The notes beneath the pieces are model-generated. The model worked only from the letters and a program-made list of their open reading frames with translations, did not search any database and was not told where the DNA came from. From Actinomadura mexicana (GTDB taxonomy: Bacteria > Actinomycetota > Actinomycetes > Streptosporangiales > Streptosporangiaceae): a stretch of DNA of 64,000 nucleotides. The stretch is taken from the NCBI RefSeq assembly GCF_900188105.1, contig NZ_FZNP01000007.1, positions 248,001 to 312,000 of the forward strand. Direction: 5' to 3'. This document shows, piece after piece, positions 1-8,438 of this stretch (within the stretch, counting starts at the first letter, position 1; the number at the start of each line of letters is the position of its first letter). The translations under genes and the position numbers were made by a program.

Positions 1-447
1 GTAGTTGCTGCGCTCGATCGCGTACTTGACGTCCTTGGACGTGACCGTGGTGCCGTCCTCGTACTTGACGCCGGTCCGCAGCTTGTACGTCCAGGTCTTG
101 CCGCCGTCGCTGGACTGGCCCATGTCGGCGGCCAGGTCAGGGACGATCTCAAGGCTCTCCTTGCCCGCGGCCGCCTTGGCCGTGGTCAGGCCGCGGCCGT
201 AGAGACGGGCGAAGTTCTGGGAGAACGCGTAGTAGGTGTTGCCGGGGTCGGGCGAGTCCCAGTCGTCGGAGTCGGCCAGCTTGAGCGTGCCGCCCTTCTT
301 GTCCGACTTGTTGACGACTTCGTTGACACCGGCGTTGTACCCGGGACCGCTCCCCGAGCCTTCGGATTCACCGCCGCCGCAGGCCGCGAGCCCCGCGGCC
401 GCGACCACACCGGCCGCGAAGACCGCCAATGGTCTCATCTTGTTCAT
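1..447 (-). CDS. Peptide-type ABC transporter substrate-binding lipoprotein (partial, N-terminal part)
   Basis: This is the first 149 codons of a family 5 (oligopeptide/dipeptide/nickel) solute-binding protein; the rest lies beyond the left edge. The ATG at 447 opens MNKMRPLAVFAAG and a hydrophobic stretch ending in a lipobox-like LAACGGG. The mature protein would therefore be a lipoprotein on the outer face of the membrane. The part after the linker (GGTLKLADSDDWDSPDPGN, later TYKLRTGVKYEDGT and TSKDVKYAIERS) is typical of the DppA/OppA fold. It lies 44 bases downstream of a permease gene on the same strand, so both belong to one importer operon. The substrate cannot be read from the sequence. 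Confidence 0.9.
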   Translation of the reverse strand, partial: MNKMRPLAVFAAGVVAAAGLAACGGGESEGSGSGPGYNAGVNEVVNKSDKKGGTLKLADSDDWDSPDPGNTYYAFSQNFARLYGRGLTTAKAAAGKESLEIVPDLAADMGQSSDGGKTWTYKLRTGVKYEDGTTVTSKDVKYAIERSNY

Positions 448-491
448 GTGCAGGCGCACCCCTTCAATTAGACGGGTCGGTTGGACCCGAG

Positions 492-1484
492 TCACTTGGC
501 CCGAGGGTCGAGAGCGTCCCGCAGCCCGTCACCGAAGAGGTTGAAGGCGAGGACGGTGATGAAGATGGCCATACCAGGGATGATCATGTACGCGGGGTCC
601 GAGGAGTAGATCGGTACCGCGAGCGTCAGCATGGCGCCCCACGAGGGCGTCGGCGGGATCACTCCGACGCCGAGGAACGACAGCGCCGCCTCGAACAGGA
701 TGTTGGTCGGGATCAGCAGGGTCGAGTAGACCAGGATCGGGGCGACCAGGTTCGGCAGGATCTCCTTGAAGAGCACGTAGGAGTTGCGGGCTCCCAGGCT
801 GCGCGCGGCGTCGACGAACTCGCGCTCGCGCAGCGACAGCGTCTGACCGCGGATGATGCGGCCGATGTAGGGCCAGTTGAAGAAGCCGATGACCACGACC
901 AGCACCGAGATCCGCAGCCCGTTGCCGTTCAGTCCGAACGCCCCGTCGGAGACGACGCCGACCAGCGCGATCGCGAACAGCAGCAGGGGGAAGGCCAGGA
1001 AGGCGTCCATGGCCCGGCTGATCAGGTAGTCGACCCAGCCGCCGAAGTAGCCGGCCACGATGCCCGCGACCGTCCCGATGACCACCGACAGCAGGGTGGC
1101 CAGGAACGACACCAAAAGCGAGATCCGGGCTCCGTGCACGATGCGGGCCAGCAGGTCGCGCCCGGTGCCGGGCTCCACGCCCAGCCAGTGGTCGCCGCTG
1201 ATCCCCGTGTGCCAGATCCCGGACTTCGGCCGGTTGTAGGTCGGGTCGATCAGGTTCTGGTGGTACGCCAGCGGGTCCTGCACGAAGTACGGCCCGAAGA
1301 TGGCGATGAGGATGAGCACGAGGACGATGACCGCGCCGGAGAGGGCGATCTTGTCCCGCTTCAGCCGCAGCCAGGCGATCTGACCGAGTGAGCGTCCCTG
1401 GATCTTCTTCCTGTCGACGCCGGCGAGTACCGCCTCCGGCTGCGCCTCGCTGTCGGACCCGGTCACCTCTAGGGGTGCGGCCAC
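492..1484 (-). CDS. ABC transporter permease, DppC/OppC type
   Basis: Inner-membrane permease of 330 residues for a peptide-type importer. The start is GTG at 1484, supported by a strong ribosome-binding site, GTAGGAGGTA, at 1491-1500. A soluble N-terminal tail (about 45 residues) precedes the first membrane helix near IALSGAVIVLVLILIAIFGP. The cytoplasmic EAA loop that contacts the ATPase is visible as DAARSLGARNSYVLFKEILP. The C-terminal LSFLGVGVIPPTPSWG and FNLFGDGLRDALDPR segments are characteristic of DppC. It precedes the binding lipoprotein gene. The partner DppB-type permease is not upstream of it, so the remaining subunits must lie off the left edge or elsewhere. Confidence 0.93.
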   Translation of the reverse strand: MAAPLEVTGSDSEAQPEAVLAGVDRKKIQGRSLGQIAWLRLKRDKIALSGAVIVLVLILIAIFGPYFVQDPLAYHQNLIDPTYNRPKSGIWHTGISGDHWLGVEPGTGRDLLARIVHGARISLLVSFLATLLSVVIGTVAGIVAGYFGGWVDYLISRAMDAFLAFPLLLFAIALVGVVSDGAFGLNGNGLRISVLVVVIGFFNWPYIGRIIRGQTLSLREREFVDAARSLGARNSYVLFKEILPNLVAPILVYSTLLIPTNILFEAALSFLGVGVIPPTPSWGAMLTLAVPIYSSDPAYMIIPGMAIFITVLAFNLFGDGLRDALDPRAK

Positions 1485-1844
1485 GCTCGATACCTCCTAC
1501 CGTCCGGCCACTGGTTCGGCCATGCCGCCGGCGAGTGACCGGCGGTCGCGGAGATCATCCGCTGCCCCCGTGCCCGTTACGCCGCGTTTGCTGAAGGGAA
1601 ACGTAGTCCTTCGGGCACGACTGTCCATCCGTGAAGCGTCCTTCGGAAGTACCCGTATCTGACTTGTGATCTCGTCGTCATCTGGGGAACACGCGTCCGC
1701 GTACCACTTCGGACAAATCGCCCGAATAGTACGTTCAGCCAGGACCTGACCGGTAACTCCAGAGGGGTTTGGAACGGCAAGCTTTACCGTACTGAGTCCG
1801 ATCTGAGACTGATCGTCCGCAGGTCAGGGCCGGGACGCGCAGAA
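1485..1844. other. Intergenic leader upstream of the permease operon, no gene recognised
   Basis: About 360 bases without a convincing coding frame. The segment nearest the permease holds its ribosome-binding site. The middle (about 1600-1800) is less GC-rich than the surroundings and probably contains the operon promoter on the minus strand, but no clear -35/-10 pair could be fixed. Short open frames here lack family resemblance. Confidence 0.4.
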
Positions 1845-1889
1845 ACGGCGGGCCGGGACGCCCGCTTCGGGGACGTCCCGGCCCGCCGT
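1845..1889 (-). terminator. Strong hairpin downstream of the 1916-2344 gene
   Basis: A perfect 16-bp inverted repeat, ACGGCGGGCCGGGACG at 1845-1860 and its complement at 1874-1889, with a 13-base loop. It lies 26 bases past the stop codon of the minus-strand gene that ends at 1916. There is no long U tract, as is common for actinobacterial terminators. It separates that gene from the permease operon. Confidence 0.75.
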
Positions 1890-1915
1890 CACTCCGCGTG
1901 CGGAGCCGCGCGGCG

Positions 1916-2344
1916 TCAGGAGATGCCGCGGTTGCGGAGGATCTTCTCGATCTCCGCCAGCTCCGGGTCGCCACCACCGGGCGCGGGCCCTTCGACCCCC
2001 CGCTTGGGCTTGCCGGAGCGGCCCGCGGAGCGGCGCCCCTCGCGGCCCCCGGCGCCGCCGTCGCCGTCGCCGGCGTCCCCGCGGCGGCTCAGCATCGCTC
2101 CGGACGCCAGGTAGAGCACCACGGCCAAGCCCGCCACAGCGACGCCCGCCCACTTCACCGGGCTGAACGCCAGGTCGACGAAGAACTCGGTCACCCCCGT
2201 CATCGCCGCCGCGAGCGGCACCAGCGACAGGGCCGCGCCGCGCAGCCCGGTGCCCGCCCCCCGGCGGCGGTAGGCACCCCAGCTGATGACCAACCCGACC
2301 AGGGTCACCCCGAGACTGATCGCGAATATGGCTGCGTCGCTCAT
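1916..2344 (-). CDS. Small actinobacterial membrane protein, function unknown
   Basis: 142 residues. The first 85 or so hold three hydrophobic helices (AAIFAISLGVTLVGLVISWG, GAALSLVPLAAAMTGV, WAGVAVAGLAVVLYLASGAM). A charged, Gly/Arg-rich cytoplasmic tail follows and ends in DPELAEIEKILRNRGIS. Homologues are widespread in actinomycetes and sometimes carry an unsupported cellulose synthase label; no catalytic motif is present here. A GAGGGG motif upstream of the ATG at 2344 serves as ribosome-binding site. It is a single gene with its own terminator and does not share an operon with its neighbours. Confidence 0.7.
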   Translation of the reverse strand: MSDAAIFAISLGVTLVGLVISWGAYRRRGAGTGLRGAALSLVPLAAAMTGVTEFFVDLAFSPVKWAGVAVAGLAVVLYLASGAMLSRRGDAGDGDGGAGGREGRRSAGRSGKPKRGVEGPAPGGGDPELAEIEKILRNRGIS

Positions 2345-2548
2345 GCCGGCCCCTCATTCCGTGCGGCGGTGCTCTCTCCATCGTCACACGCCAACCGCCG
2401 GACCTGCTCCTTCTCTCGGACGGTTTGCGTCCGGGGCGGTCTCCTCCTGCGGCGGGAGCCGCCCCCTAGGGGCCGACCCGCAGGTACCGGCTCGGGGGTA
2501 TCAGGTCGCGGCGGGGCAACGGCGGGGCGGCGGACCGGGACGGCGCGG

Positions 2549-3205
2549 TCAGGCGACCAGCGAACGCAGCCGCTCCAGGTTCACCTCGCGCAGCGAGGCG
2601 ACCACCGTCCGGCCCGGCGCGGGCGGGATCGGCAGGAGGCCCGGGACGGCGACGGTGACGCATCCCGCCGCCTCCGCCGCAGCGACGCCGTTCGGGGAGT
2701 CCTCCAGGACCACGCACCGGGCGGGGTCGGCGCCGAGCCGGGCTGCGGCGGTCAGGTACGGCTCGGGGTGGGGCTTGGTCCGGGCGACCTCGTCCCCGGC
2801 GACGCTGAGGGCGAAGTGCTCGCGGCCGACGGCGTCCAGCACCGGCTCGATCAGCCGCCGGTGGCTGGAGGACACCAGGGCCGCCGTCACCCCGGCGGCG
2901 CGCACCTCGGCGAGCAGGTCCTTGGCTCCGGGCATCATCGGGACGCAGGCGCTGAGCCGCTCGACCATGCCGTCCAGCATCCGGCGGCCGACCTCCTCGC
3001 GCGGGGCGTCCGCCCCCGTCAGCTCCAGCATGTAGTCGACGGCGAGGTACAGGGAGCCGCCGACCAGCCGCTCCTGGTGGGCGGGGCTCCACTCGCCGCC
3101 GAGCCAGGCCATGACCTCCGACTCCACCTCCAGCCAGACGCGCTCGGAGTCGATGAGCAGACCGTCCATGTCGAACAGCACGGCGTGCGGGCCGCCACCA
3201 GTCAC
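2549..3205 (-). CDS. HAD-superfamily phosphatase, beta-phosphoglucomutase-like
   Basis: A 218-residue phosphohydrolase. Motif I is VLFDMDGLLIDSE (nucleophile Asp and second acid Asp), motif II is ALVSSSH, the motif III lysine is in ARTKPHPEPY, and motif IV is VLEDSPNGVAAA. A helical cap lies between motifs I and II, as in the beta-phosphoglucomutase/Gph/YcjU subgroup. The frame stays open to 3265, but GTG at 3205 with GAGGAG five bases upstream gives the normal family N-terminus (VTGGGPHAVLFDMDG), so it was chosen. The substrate is unknown; small sugar phosphates are typical. It is transcribed away from the universal stress gene. Confidence 0.85.
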   Translation of the reverse strand: MTGGGPHAVLFDMDGLLIDSERVWLEVESEVMAWLGGEWSPAHQERLVGGSLYLAVDYMLELTGADAPREEVGRRMLDGMVERLSACVPMMPGAKDLLAEVRAAGVTAALVSSSHRRLIEPVLDAVGREHFALSVAGDEVARTKPHPEPYLTAAARLGADPARCVVLEDSPNGVAAAEAAGCVTVAVPGLLPIPPAPGRTVVASLREVNLERLRSLVA

Positions 3206-3386
3206 AACTCTCCTCACAGGTCGCACGAGCCGGGAACCCACCCTATCCATGCGATCAAGGGGCACCTCGGCCGTCCCCGCCGGACGGGCCGGCGCCTCTT
3301 GGACGGGGTGTGCAAAGAGACGGTGACGGATGGGACACCGGACCGGTAGCGTGCCAGCAGTTGACTACTAACGGGTAAGGAACGGC

Positions 3387-3848
3387 ATGAGCGCGTACCG
3401 CATCATCCTCGTCGGCACCGACGGCTCCGACTCCTCCTTCCGCGCGGTCGACAAGGCCGCGCAGCTGGCCGCCGCCACGGGCGCCACCCTCCTGCTCGCC
3501 TCCGCCTACAGCCCGATGCCCGAGCGCGAGCGCGCGAGCGCCGCCGACCGGCTCGGCGACCTGGCCTACAAGGTGCAGGGGTCCACGCCCGCCGACGACG
3601 CGCTGCGGGCCGCGCGGGAGCGGGCCGTCGCCGCCGGAGCCACCGACATCGAGCAGGAGGCCGTCGAGGGCGACGCCGTCGACGTGCTGTCGAAGCTGGC
3701 CAAGGAGCGCCCCGTCGACCTCATGGTGATCGGCAACCGGGGGCTCAACAGCCTCGCGGGCCGCATCCTCGGCTCCGTCCCGGCGAACCTGTCGCACCGC
3801 GCCTCCTGCGACGTGCTCATCGTGCACACCACTCCGCGCGGCAAATGA
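3387..3848 (+). CDS. Universal stress protein, UspA family
   Basis: Single-domain 153-residue Usp. The ATP-binding signature G-x2-G-x9-G-S is present as GNRGLNSLAGRILGS, preceded by the Asp in ILVGTDGSDSS that contacts adenine. It is therefore of the nucleotide-binding (MJ0577-like) type. Such proteins are cytoplasmic dimers that bind ATP and help in dormancy or stress survival. The ATG at 3387 is preceded by AAGGA. A possible promoter with GTGACG at 3323-3328 and TAGCGT at 3347-3352 (18-base spacer) lies upstream. It is monocistronic, in the gap between a divergent HAD gene and the PAC2 gene. Confidence 0.93.
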   Translation: MSAYRIILVGTDGSDSSFRAVDKAAQLAAATGATLLLASAYSPMPERERASAADRLGDLAYKVQGSTPADDALRAARERAVAAGATDIEQEAVEGDAVDVLSKLAKERPVDLMVIGNRGLNSLAGRILGSVPANLSHRASCDVLIVHTTPRGK

Positions 3849-4051
3849 CGCCGGTCCTCCGTCGCCGGTGACCCGATCGTGACCCGGTTCCGCCGCGGGC
3901 GTACAGGGCGGGGTCTGGCTTCCGGAGGGGTGGGGTACGTCACCGTCAGGACGTAGGCTGACAGCCACCGATCATGAGCGGGGCCCCCGACCCCCGGGAA
4001 TGACGGCCCCCGTCGGTGACGCTGTACCTGGGCGTCGAAAGGAGGCAGCGC

Positions 4052-4894
4052 GTGGTCGAGCTCGAAAGCGTGCCGGAACTCGTCGATCCGGTGCTCGTGG
4101 CCGCCTTTGAGGGGTGGAACGACGCCGGGGAGGCCGCCAGCGGGGTGATCGCGCATCTGGAGTCGACCTGGGAGGCGGTCCCCATCGCCGAGCTCGATCC
4201 GGACGACTACTACGACTTCCAGGTCACCCGCCCCATCGTCGAGATGACCGACGGCGAGACCCGCGGCATCACCTGGCCGACGACCCGCGTGTCGTGGGCG
4301 CGGCTGCCGAACGGCAAGGACGTCGTGCTGCTGCACGGGATCGAACCCAACATGCGGTGGCGGTCGTTCTGCCGCGAGCTGGTCGGGCTGATGCTGGAGC
4401 TGGAGATCCGCAACGTCGTGCTGCTCGGCGCGCTGCTCGCCGACGCCCCCCACACCCGGCCGGTGCCGGTCACCGGCGCCGCGTCCGAGGCCGGCCTGGT
4501 CAACACCCTGAACCTGGAGCCCGCCCGCTACGAGGGGCCGACCGGCATCCTCGGCGTGCTCCAGGACGCCTGCGCCAAGGCCGACCTCGACACCGTGTCG
4601 CTGTGGGCGGCCGTCCCGCACTACGTCGCCCAGCCGCCCTCCCCCAAGGCCACCCTCGCGCTGCTGCGCCGCGTCGAGGACCTCCTCGACGTCACCGTCC
4701 CGCTCGGCGAGCTGCCCGAGGAGGCCCGCGCCTGGGAGCACGGCGTCAACGAGCTCGCCGAGGAGGACTCGGAAGTCGCCGAGTACGTCCGCACGCTGGA
4801 GGAGCAGAAGGACGCCACGGAGCTGCCCGAGGCCAGCGGCGACGCGATCGCCCGCGAGTTCGAGCGGTACCTGCGCCGGCGCGACCCGGGCTGA
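4052..4894 (+). CDS. PAC2 (proteasome-assembly-chaperone-like) family protein
   Basis: A 280-residue PAC2/DUF75 protein, cytoplasmic. The N-terminus VVELESVPELVDPVLVAAF and the core FEGWNDAGEAASGVIAHL are diagnostic, followed by LHGIEPNMRWRSFC and LLGALLADAPHTRPVPVTG. Archaeal and eukaryotic members help proteasome assembly; the actinobacterial role is unproven. The frame is open from 4016, but GTG at 4052 with AAAGGAGG at 4038-4045 is the better start. The gene converges on mshC, an arrangement seen in several actinomycetes and probably conserved by ancestry rather than function. Confidence 0.9.
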   Translation: MVELESVPELVDPVLVAAFEGWNDAGEAASGVIAHLESTWEAVPIAELDPDDYYDFQVTRPIVEMTDGETRGITWPTTRVSWARLPNGKDVVLLHGIEPNMRWRSFCRELVGLMLELEIRNVVLLGALLADAPHTRPVPVTGAASEAGLVNTLNLEPARYEGPTGILGVLQDACAKADLDTVSLWAAVPHYVAQPPSPKATLALLRRVEDLLDVTVPLGELPEEARAWEHGVNELAEEDSEVAEYVRTLEEQKDATELPEASGDAIAREFERYLRRRDPG

Positions 4895-5051
4895 GCCCGC
4901 GCGCGGCGCGTGGTGCGCTGATCATGACGTCTTCCTCCCCGGAGGCCGGTGGCGCCCGGGGCCGGTGAGCCCGCCGTCGCCGGTCCACCGGTCCGGTACG
5001 CGCCCGCGGGCCTGCTGTGACAGGCCCGCCGGGCGGGGCCAAGGCCGCCGG

Positions 5052-6281
5052 TCAGAGCACCACGCCGAGGAGGGCGTCGACGATGGCGGCGGCCTGGGCC
5101 GGCGCGGCCTCGTCGCCGCCGTCGGCGGAGGCCCAGGCGTCCACGGCCGCCAGCGCGGCCGGGGTGTCCAGGTCGTCGGCCAGGCCGGCGCGGACCGCGG
5201 CGGCCAGCGGGGCGGCGGGCGGGCCGGACGGGCGGGCCGCGGCGGCGCGCCAGCGGCCGAGGCGGGCGGCCGCCTCGTCGAGGGCGTCGGGGGTCCACTC
5301 CCAGTCGGAGCGGTAGTGGTGGGCCAGCAGGGCCGTCCGGATCGCCATCGGGTCGGCGCCGGACTCCCGCAGCCTCGACACGAACACGAGGTTGCCGCGC
5401 GACTTGGACATCTTCTCGCCGTCCAGGCCGACCATGCCGGCGTGCACGTAGGCGCGGGCGTGCGGCCGCTCCCCCGTGGCGACCTGCGCGTGCGAGGCGC
5501 CCATCTCGTGGTGCGGGAACGCCAGGTCCGAGCCGCCGCCCTCGACGTCGAACGCCATGCCGAGGTACTCGATGGAGATCGCCGAGCACTCCACGTGCCA
5601 GCCGGGGCGGCCCTCCCCGAACGGGGAGTCCCAGCCGGGCTCGCCGGGCCGCCTCGCCATCCACAGCAGCGCGTCGAGGGGGTCGTGCTTGCCGGGCCGG
5701 TCCGGGTCGCCCCCGCGCTCGGCGAACAGCGGCGCCATCTGCTCCCGCGTCAGCCGGCTGACCTGGCCGAACGTCGGGTCGGAGGCGATGGGGAAGTAGA
5801 CGTCGCCGGCCACCTCGTAGGCGGCGTCCCGGCCGCGCAGCTTCTCGATCATCTCGATGATCAGCGGGATCGACTCGACCGCGCCGACGTAGCGGTCGGG
5901 CGGCAGGACGCGCAGCGCGGTCATGTCGTCGCGGAAGAGCTGGATCTCCCGGTCGGCGAGCTCGCGCCAGTCCTCCCCCGTCTGCCGGGCACGTTCCAGC
6001 AGCGGGTCGTCGACGTCGGTGGCGTTCTGGACGTAGTGGACCCGGTGGCCGAGGTCCCGCCACACCCGGTTGACGAGGTCGAAGGCCAGGTAGGTGCTGG
6101 CGTGGCCGAGGTGCGTCGCGTCGTAGGGGGTGATCCCGCACACGTACAACCGGGCGGTTTCGCCGGGGGACGTGGGGCGCGTCGTCCCGGTGCCGGTGTC
6201 GTGCAGGCTGAGGGGCCGGGTCGCGGCGGGCAGTCCCGCGTCGGACAGGCTGGGGACTTCGGAGGCGGGCCACGATCGCAT
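5052..6281 (-). CDS. mshC: Mycothiol cysteine ligase MshC
   Basis: A 409-residue cysteine:GlcN-Ins ligase that joins L-cysteine to 1-D-myo-inosityl-2-amino-2-deoxy-glucopyranoside using ATP, the penultimate step of mycothiol synthesis. It is a paralogue of cysteinyl-tRNA synthetase, with the class I motifs HLGH (residues 57-60, in ITPYDATHLGHA) and EKMSKSRGN. Cys48 (YVCGIT) and the later WHVECS and FPHHE groups supply the zinc/cysteine site. The N-terminus MRSWPASEVP is typical of MshC rather than CysS. TAAGCT at 6288-6293 ends six bases before the ATG, so the transcript is probably leaderless. The gene implies a mycothiol-producing actinomycete. Confidence 0.96.
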   Translation of the reverse strand: MRSWPASEVPSLSDAGLPAATRPLSLHDTGTGTTRPTSPGETARLYVCGITPYDATHLGHASTYLAFDLVNRVWRDLGHRVHYVQNATDVDDPLLERARQTGEDWRELADREIQLFRDDMTALRVLPPDRYVGAVESIPLIIEMIEKLRGRDAAYEVAGDVYFPIASDPTFGQVSRLTREQMAPLFAERGGDPDRPGKHDPLDALLWMARRPGEPGWDSPFGEGRPGWHVECSAISIEYLGMAFDVEGGGSDLAFPHHEMGASHAQVATGERPHARAYVHAGMVGLDGEKMSKSRGNLVFVSRLRESGADPMAIRTALLAHHYRSDWEWTPDALDEAAARLGRWRAAAARPSGPPAAPLAAAVRAGLADDLDTPAALAAVDAWASADGGDEAAPAQAAAIVDALLGVVL

Positions 6282-6360
6282 ACGGAAAGCTTATCCATGC
6301 GTACTTCGCGGCATGAATCCGAGATCACGGCTTCGTGTCGGATGAGCCCGCCCGGCGGCC

Positions 6361-7314
6361 TCAGCGGAGCCGGACGCGCGGGTCGAGCACCGAGTAGCCG
6401 ATGTCGACCAGCAGGTTCGCGGCGACGACGAACGACGTCACCAGCAGCGTCACGCCGATGATGACCGGGGTGTCGCCGAGCGCGATGGACTGGTAGACCA
6501 GCTGCCCCATGCCCTGCAGCCCGAACACCTTCTCGGTGACGATCGTGGAGCCGATCAGCGCCCCGAGGTCGATGCCGAGCTGGGTGAGGACGGGGGCCAG
6601 CGCCGTCCGCAGCCCGTGGCGGCCGACCACCCGGCGTTCCGGCAGGCCCTTGGCCCGCGCCGTCCGCACGTAGTCCTCGCCGAGCACGTCCAGCATCGCC
6701 CCCCGGGTGAGGCGCGTGTAGGTGGCGATCATGAGGAACGCCAGCGCGATCCACGGCAGGACCATCCGCCGCAGGAAGTGCTCCTGCAGCGGGGGCCCCG
6801 CCTCGAAGAGGTGGACGGCGCCCCCGCCGAACCCGGCGGAGAACACGTGCAGCAGCGCGAGGGCCATCACGAACGGCGGGGTGGACAGGCCGATCAGCAC
6901 GAACACGGTCACGGTCCTGTCCCCCAGGCCGCGCGCCCGCGTCGCGCTGAGGACGCCGAGCAGCACGCCGCCGGCGAACCACAGGACGGCGGCGCCCGCG
7001 ACCAGGCACAGCGTCGTGGGGAGGCGCTGGCCGATCAGGGTGGTGACGGGCATCCCGTTGATGTAGGAGTCGCCCAGGTCGCCGCGCAGCAGGCGTCCGG
7101 CGAACCGCCAGTACTGGACGAGGACGGGGCGGTCCAGCCCGAGGTTGCGGCGGATCTGGTCGAGGGTGTCGGCGGTGGCGCGCGGCCCCCCGATGACGCG
7201 CTCCACCGGCACGGGCGAGACGTGCAGGAACACGAAGACCAGCGTGGCCGCCAGCCACAGCACCACGACCGCGTACAGCAGGCGGCGGAGGACGAACCGC
7301 GCCACGCGCCTCAC
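6361..7314 (-). CDS. ABC transporter permease, DppB/OppB type
   Basis: A 317-residue integral membrane permease. The first helix begins RFVLRRLLYAVVVLWLAATL, followed by the DppB hallmark NLGLDRPVLVQYWRFAGRLL and GDLGDSYINGMPV. The EAA-like loop reads DYVRTARAKGLPERRVVGRH and the C-terminus ends LLVDIGYSVLDPRVRL. The start is taken at GTG 7314, which overlaps the stop of the upstream permease in a GTGA junction; GTG 7305 is possible. It is translationally coupled to the DppC-type gene. Neither a binding protein nor an ATPase gene adjoins them, so these permeases must borrow subunits encoded elsewhere. Confidence 0.92.
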   Translation of the reverse strand: MRRVARFVLRRLLYAVVVLWLAATLVFVFLHVSPVPVERVIGGPRATADTLDQIRRNLGLDRPVLVQYWRFAGRLLRGDLGDSYINGMPVTTLIGQRLPTTLCLVAGAAVLWFAGGVLLGVLSATRARGLGDRTVTVFVLIGLSTPPFVMALALLHVFSAGFGGGAVHLFEAGPPLQEHFLRRMVLPWIALAFLMIATYTRLTRGAMLDVLGEDYVRTARAKGLPERRVVGRHGLRTALAPVLTQLGIDLGALIGSTIVTEKVFGLQGMGQLVYQSIALGDTPVIIGVTLLVTSFVVAANLLVDIGYSVLDPRVRLR

Positions 7315-8279
7315 CGCCCCCCGGGCGCACGGTCGCCGCGCGGGTCGAAGGCGTCGCGGATTCCCTCGCCGAGCAGGTTGAACGCCAGCGTGGTCGCCAG
7401 CAGCAGGACGCCCGGGACGGCCAGCAGCCACCAGGCGGCCTGGAACACGTCGCCGCCCTCGCCGAGCATCGACCCCCAGCTCGGCATCGGCGGGCGCACC
7501 CCGACGCCGAGGAACGACAGGGTCGCCTCGAACACGATCGAGGCCGGGACCAGCAGCGAGGTCAGCACGGTGACGTGCGCGGACAGGTTCGGCAGGACCT
7601 CGCCGAACATGATCTGGACGTCGGAGGCGCCGAGGGCGCGGGCCGCCTCGATGAACTCCCGCCGCCTGAGCATGATCACCTGCCCGCGGATGACGCGGGC
7701 GACCGCGGCGAACGAGAAGAACGCGATGATCAGGATCGTCATGGTCAGGCTGGCGGCGATCGAGGCGATCTGGAACGTGGTCGCCAGCAAGATGGCCACC
7801 AGCAGGTACGGCAGGGCGAGCATCATGTCCATGAGCCGGGCGAGCAGGGTGTCCAGGGCGCCGCCCGCGAACCCGGCGAGCGTCCCGACCGCGGTCCCGG
7901 CGGCGGAGGCGAGCAGGGCCGCGAGGACCCCGACGGCCAGGGAGATCCGCGCCCCGTAGGCGGCGCGGACCAGGACGTCGCGGCCGAGCTGGTCGGCGCC
8001 GAGCGGGAACCGCGCGCCCGGCCCGCGCGGCTGCCCTCCGGCGTCCAGGCCGGTGCCGGGGAAGGTCGCGTCGTAGGGGTGGCCGGTCAGGTGCGCCCAC
8101 AGCGGTGCCAGCGCCGCGAACGCGAGGATCAGCGCGAGGACGGCGAGCGCGGCGACGGCGAGCCGATCGCGGCGGAACCGCGTCCAGGCGAGCTGGCAGG
8201 GGGTGCGGCCCTCGACGGGCAGGGCCTCGTCCGGCGCCGTCCTCGGCCTGCGGGTCTCCACCTCGGCGTAGCTGCTCAT
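7311..8279 (-). CDS. ABC transporter permease, DppC/OppC type
   Basis: A 322-residue permease, partner of the following DppB-type protein. The soluble N-terminal segment contains TPCQLAWTRFRRDRLAVAAL before the first helix. A periplasmic loop carries FPLGADQLGRDVLVRAAYGARISL, which is typical of DppC. The EAA loop is EAARALGASDVQIMFGEVLPN, and the end has LSFLGVGVRPPMPSWG and FNLLGEGIRDAFDPRG. It shares its architecture with the 492-1484 permease but is clearly a different system. The 158 bases upstream hold no gene and must contain the promoter. Confidence 0.92.
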   Translation of the reverse strand: MSSYAEVETRRPRTAPDEALPVEGRTPCQLAWTRFRRDRLAVAALAVLALILAFAALAPLWAHLTGHPYDATFPGTGLDAGGQPRGPGARFPLGADQLGRDVLVRAAYGARISLAVGVLAALLASAAGTAVGTLAGFAGGALDTLLARLMDMMLALPYLLVAILLATTFQIASIAASLTMTILIIAFFSFAAVARVIRGQVIMLRRREFIEAARALGASDVQIMFGEVLPNLSAHVTVLTSLLVPASIVFEATLSFLGVGVRPPMPSWGSMLGEGGDVFQAAWWLLAVPGVLLLATTLAFNLLGEGIRDAFDPRGDRAPGGR

Positions 8280-8438
8280 CGCGCCGCCGCGCGCGCCACC
8301 GCTGCCATCCGCACTCCCCGTCTGCCGATGACCCTTCGCGGGCGGCCCCGCCCCGACGAAGATCGCATTAGGTAGTCAAACTAGCACCGAGCGTCATGTT
8401 CCGCAGCCGGAGCCGCCAAGTGGGCGGGACGGCGCCCC

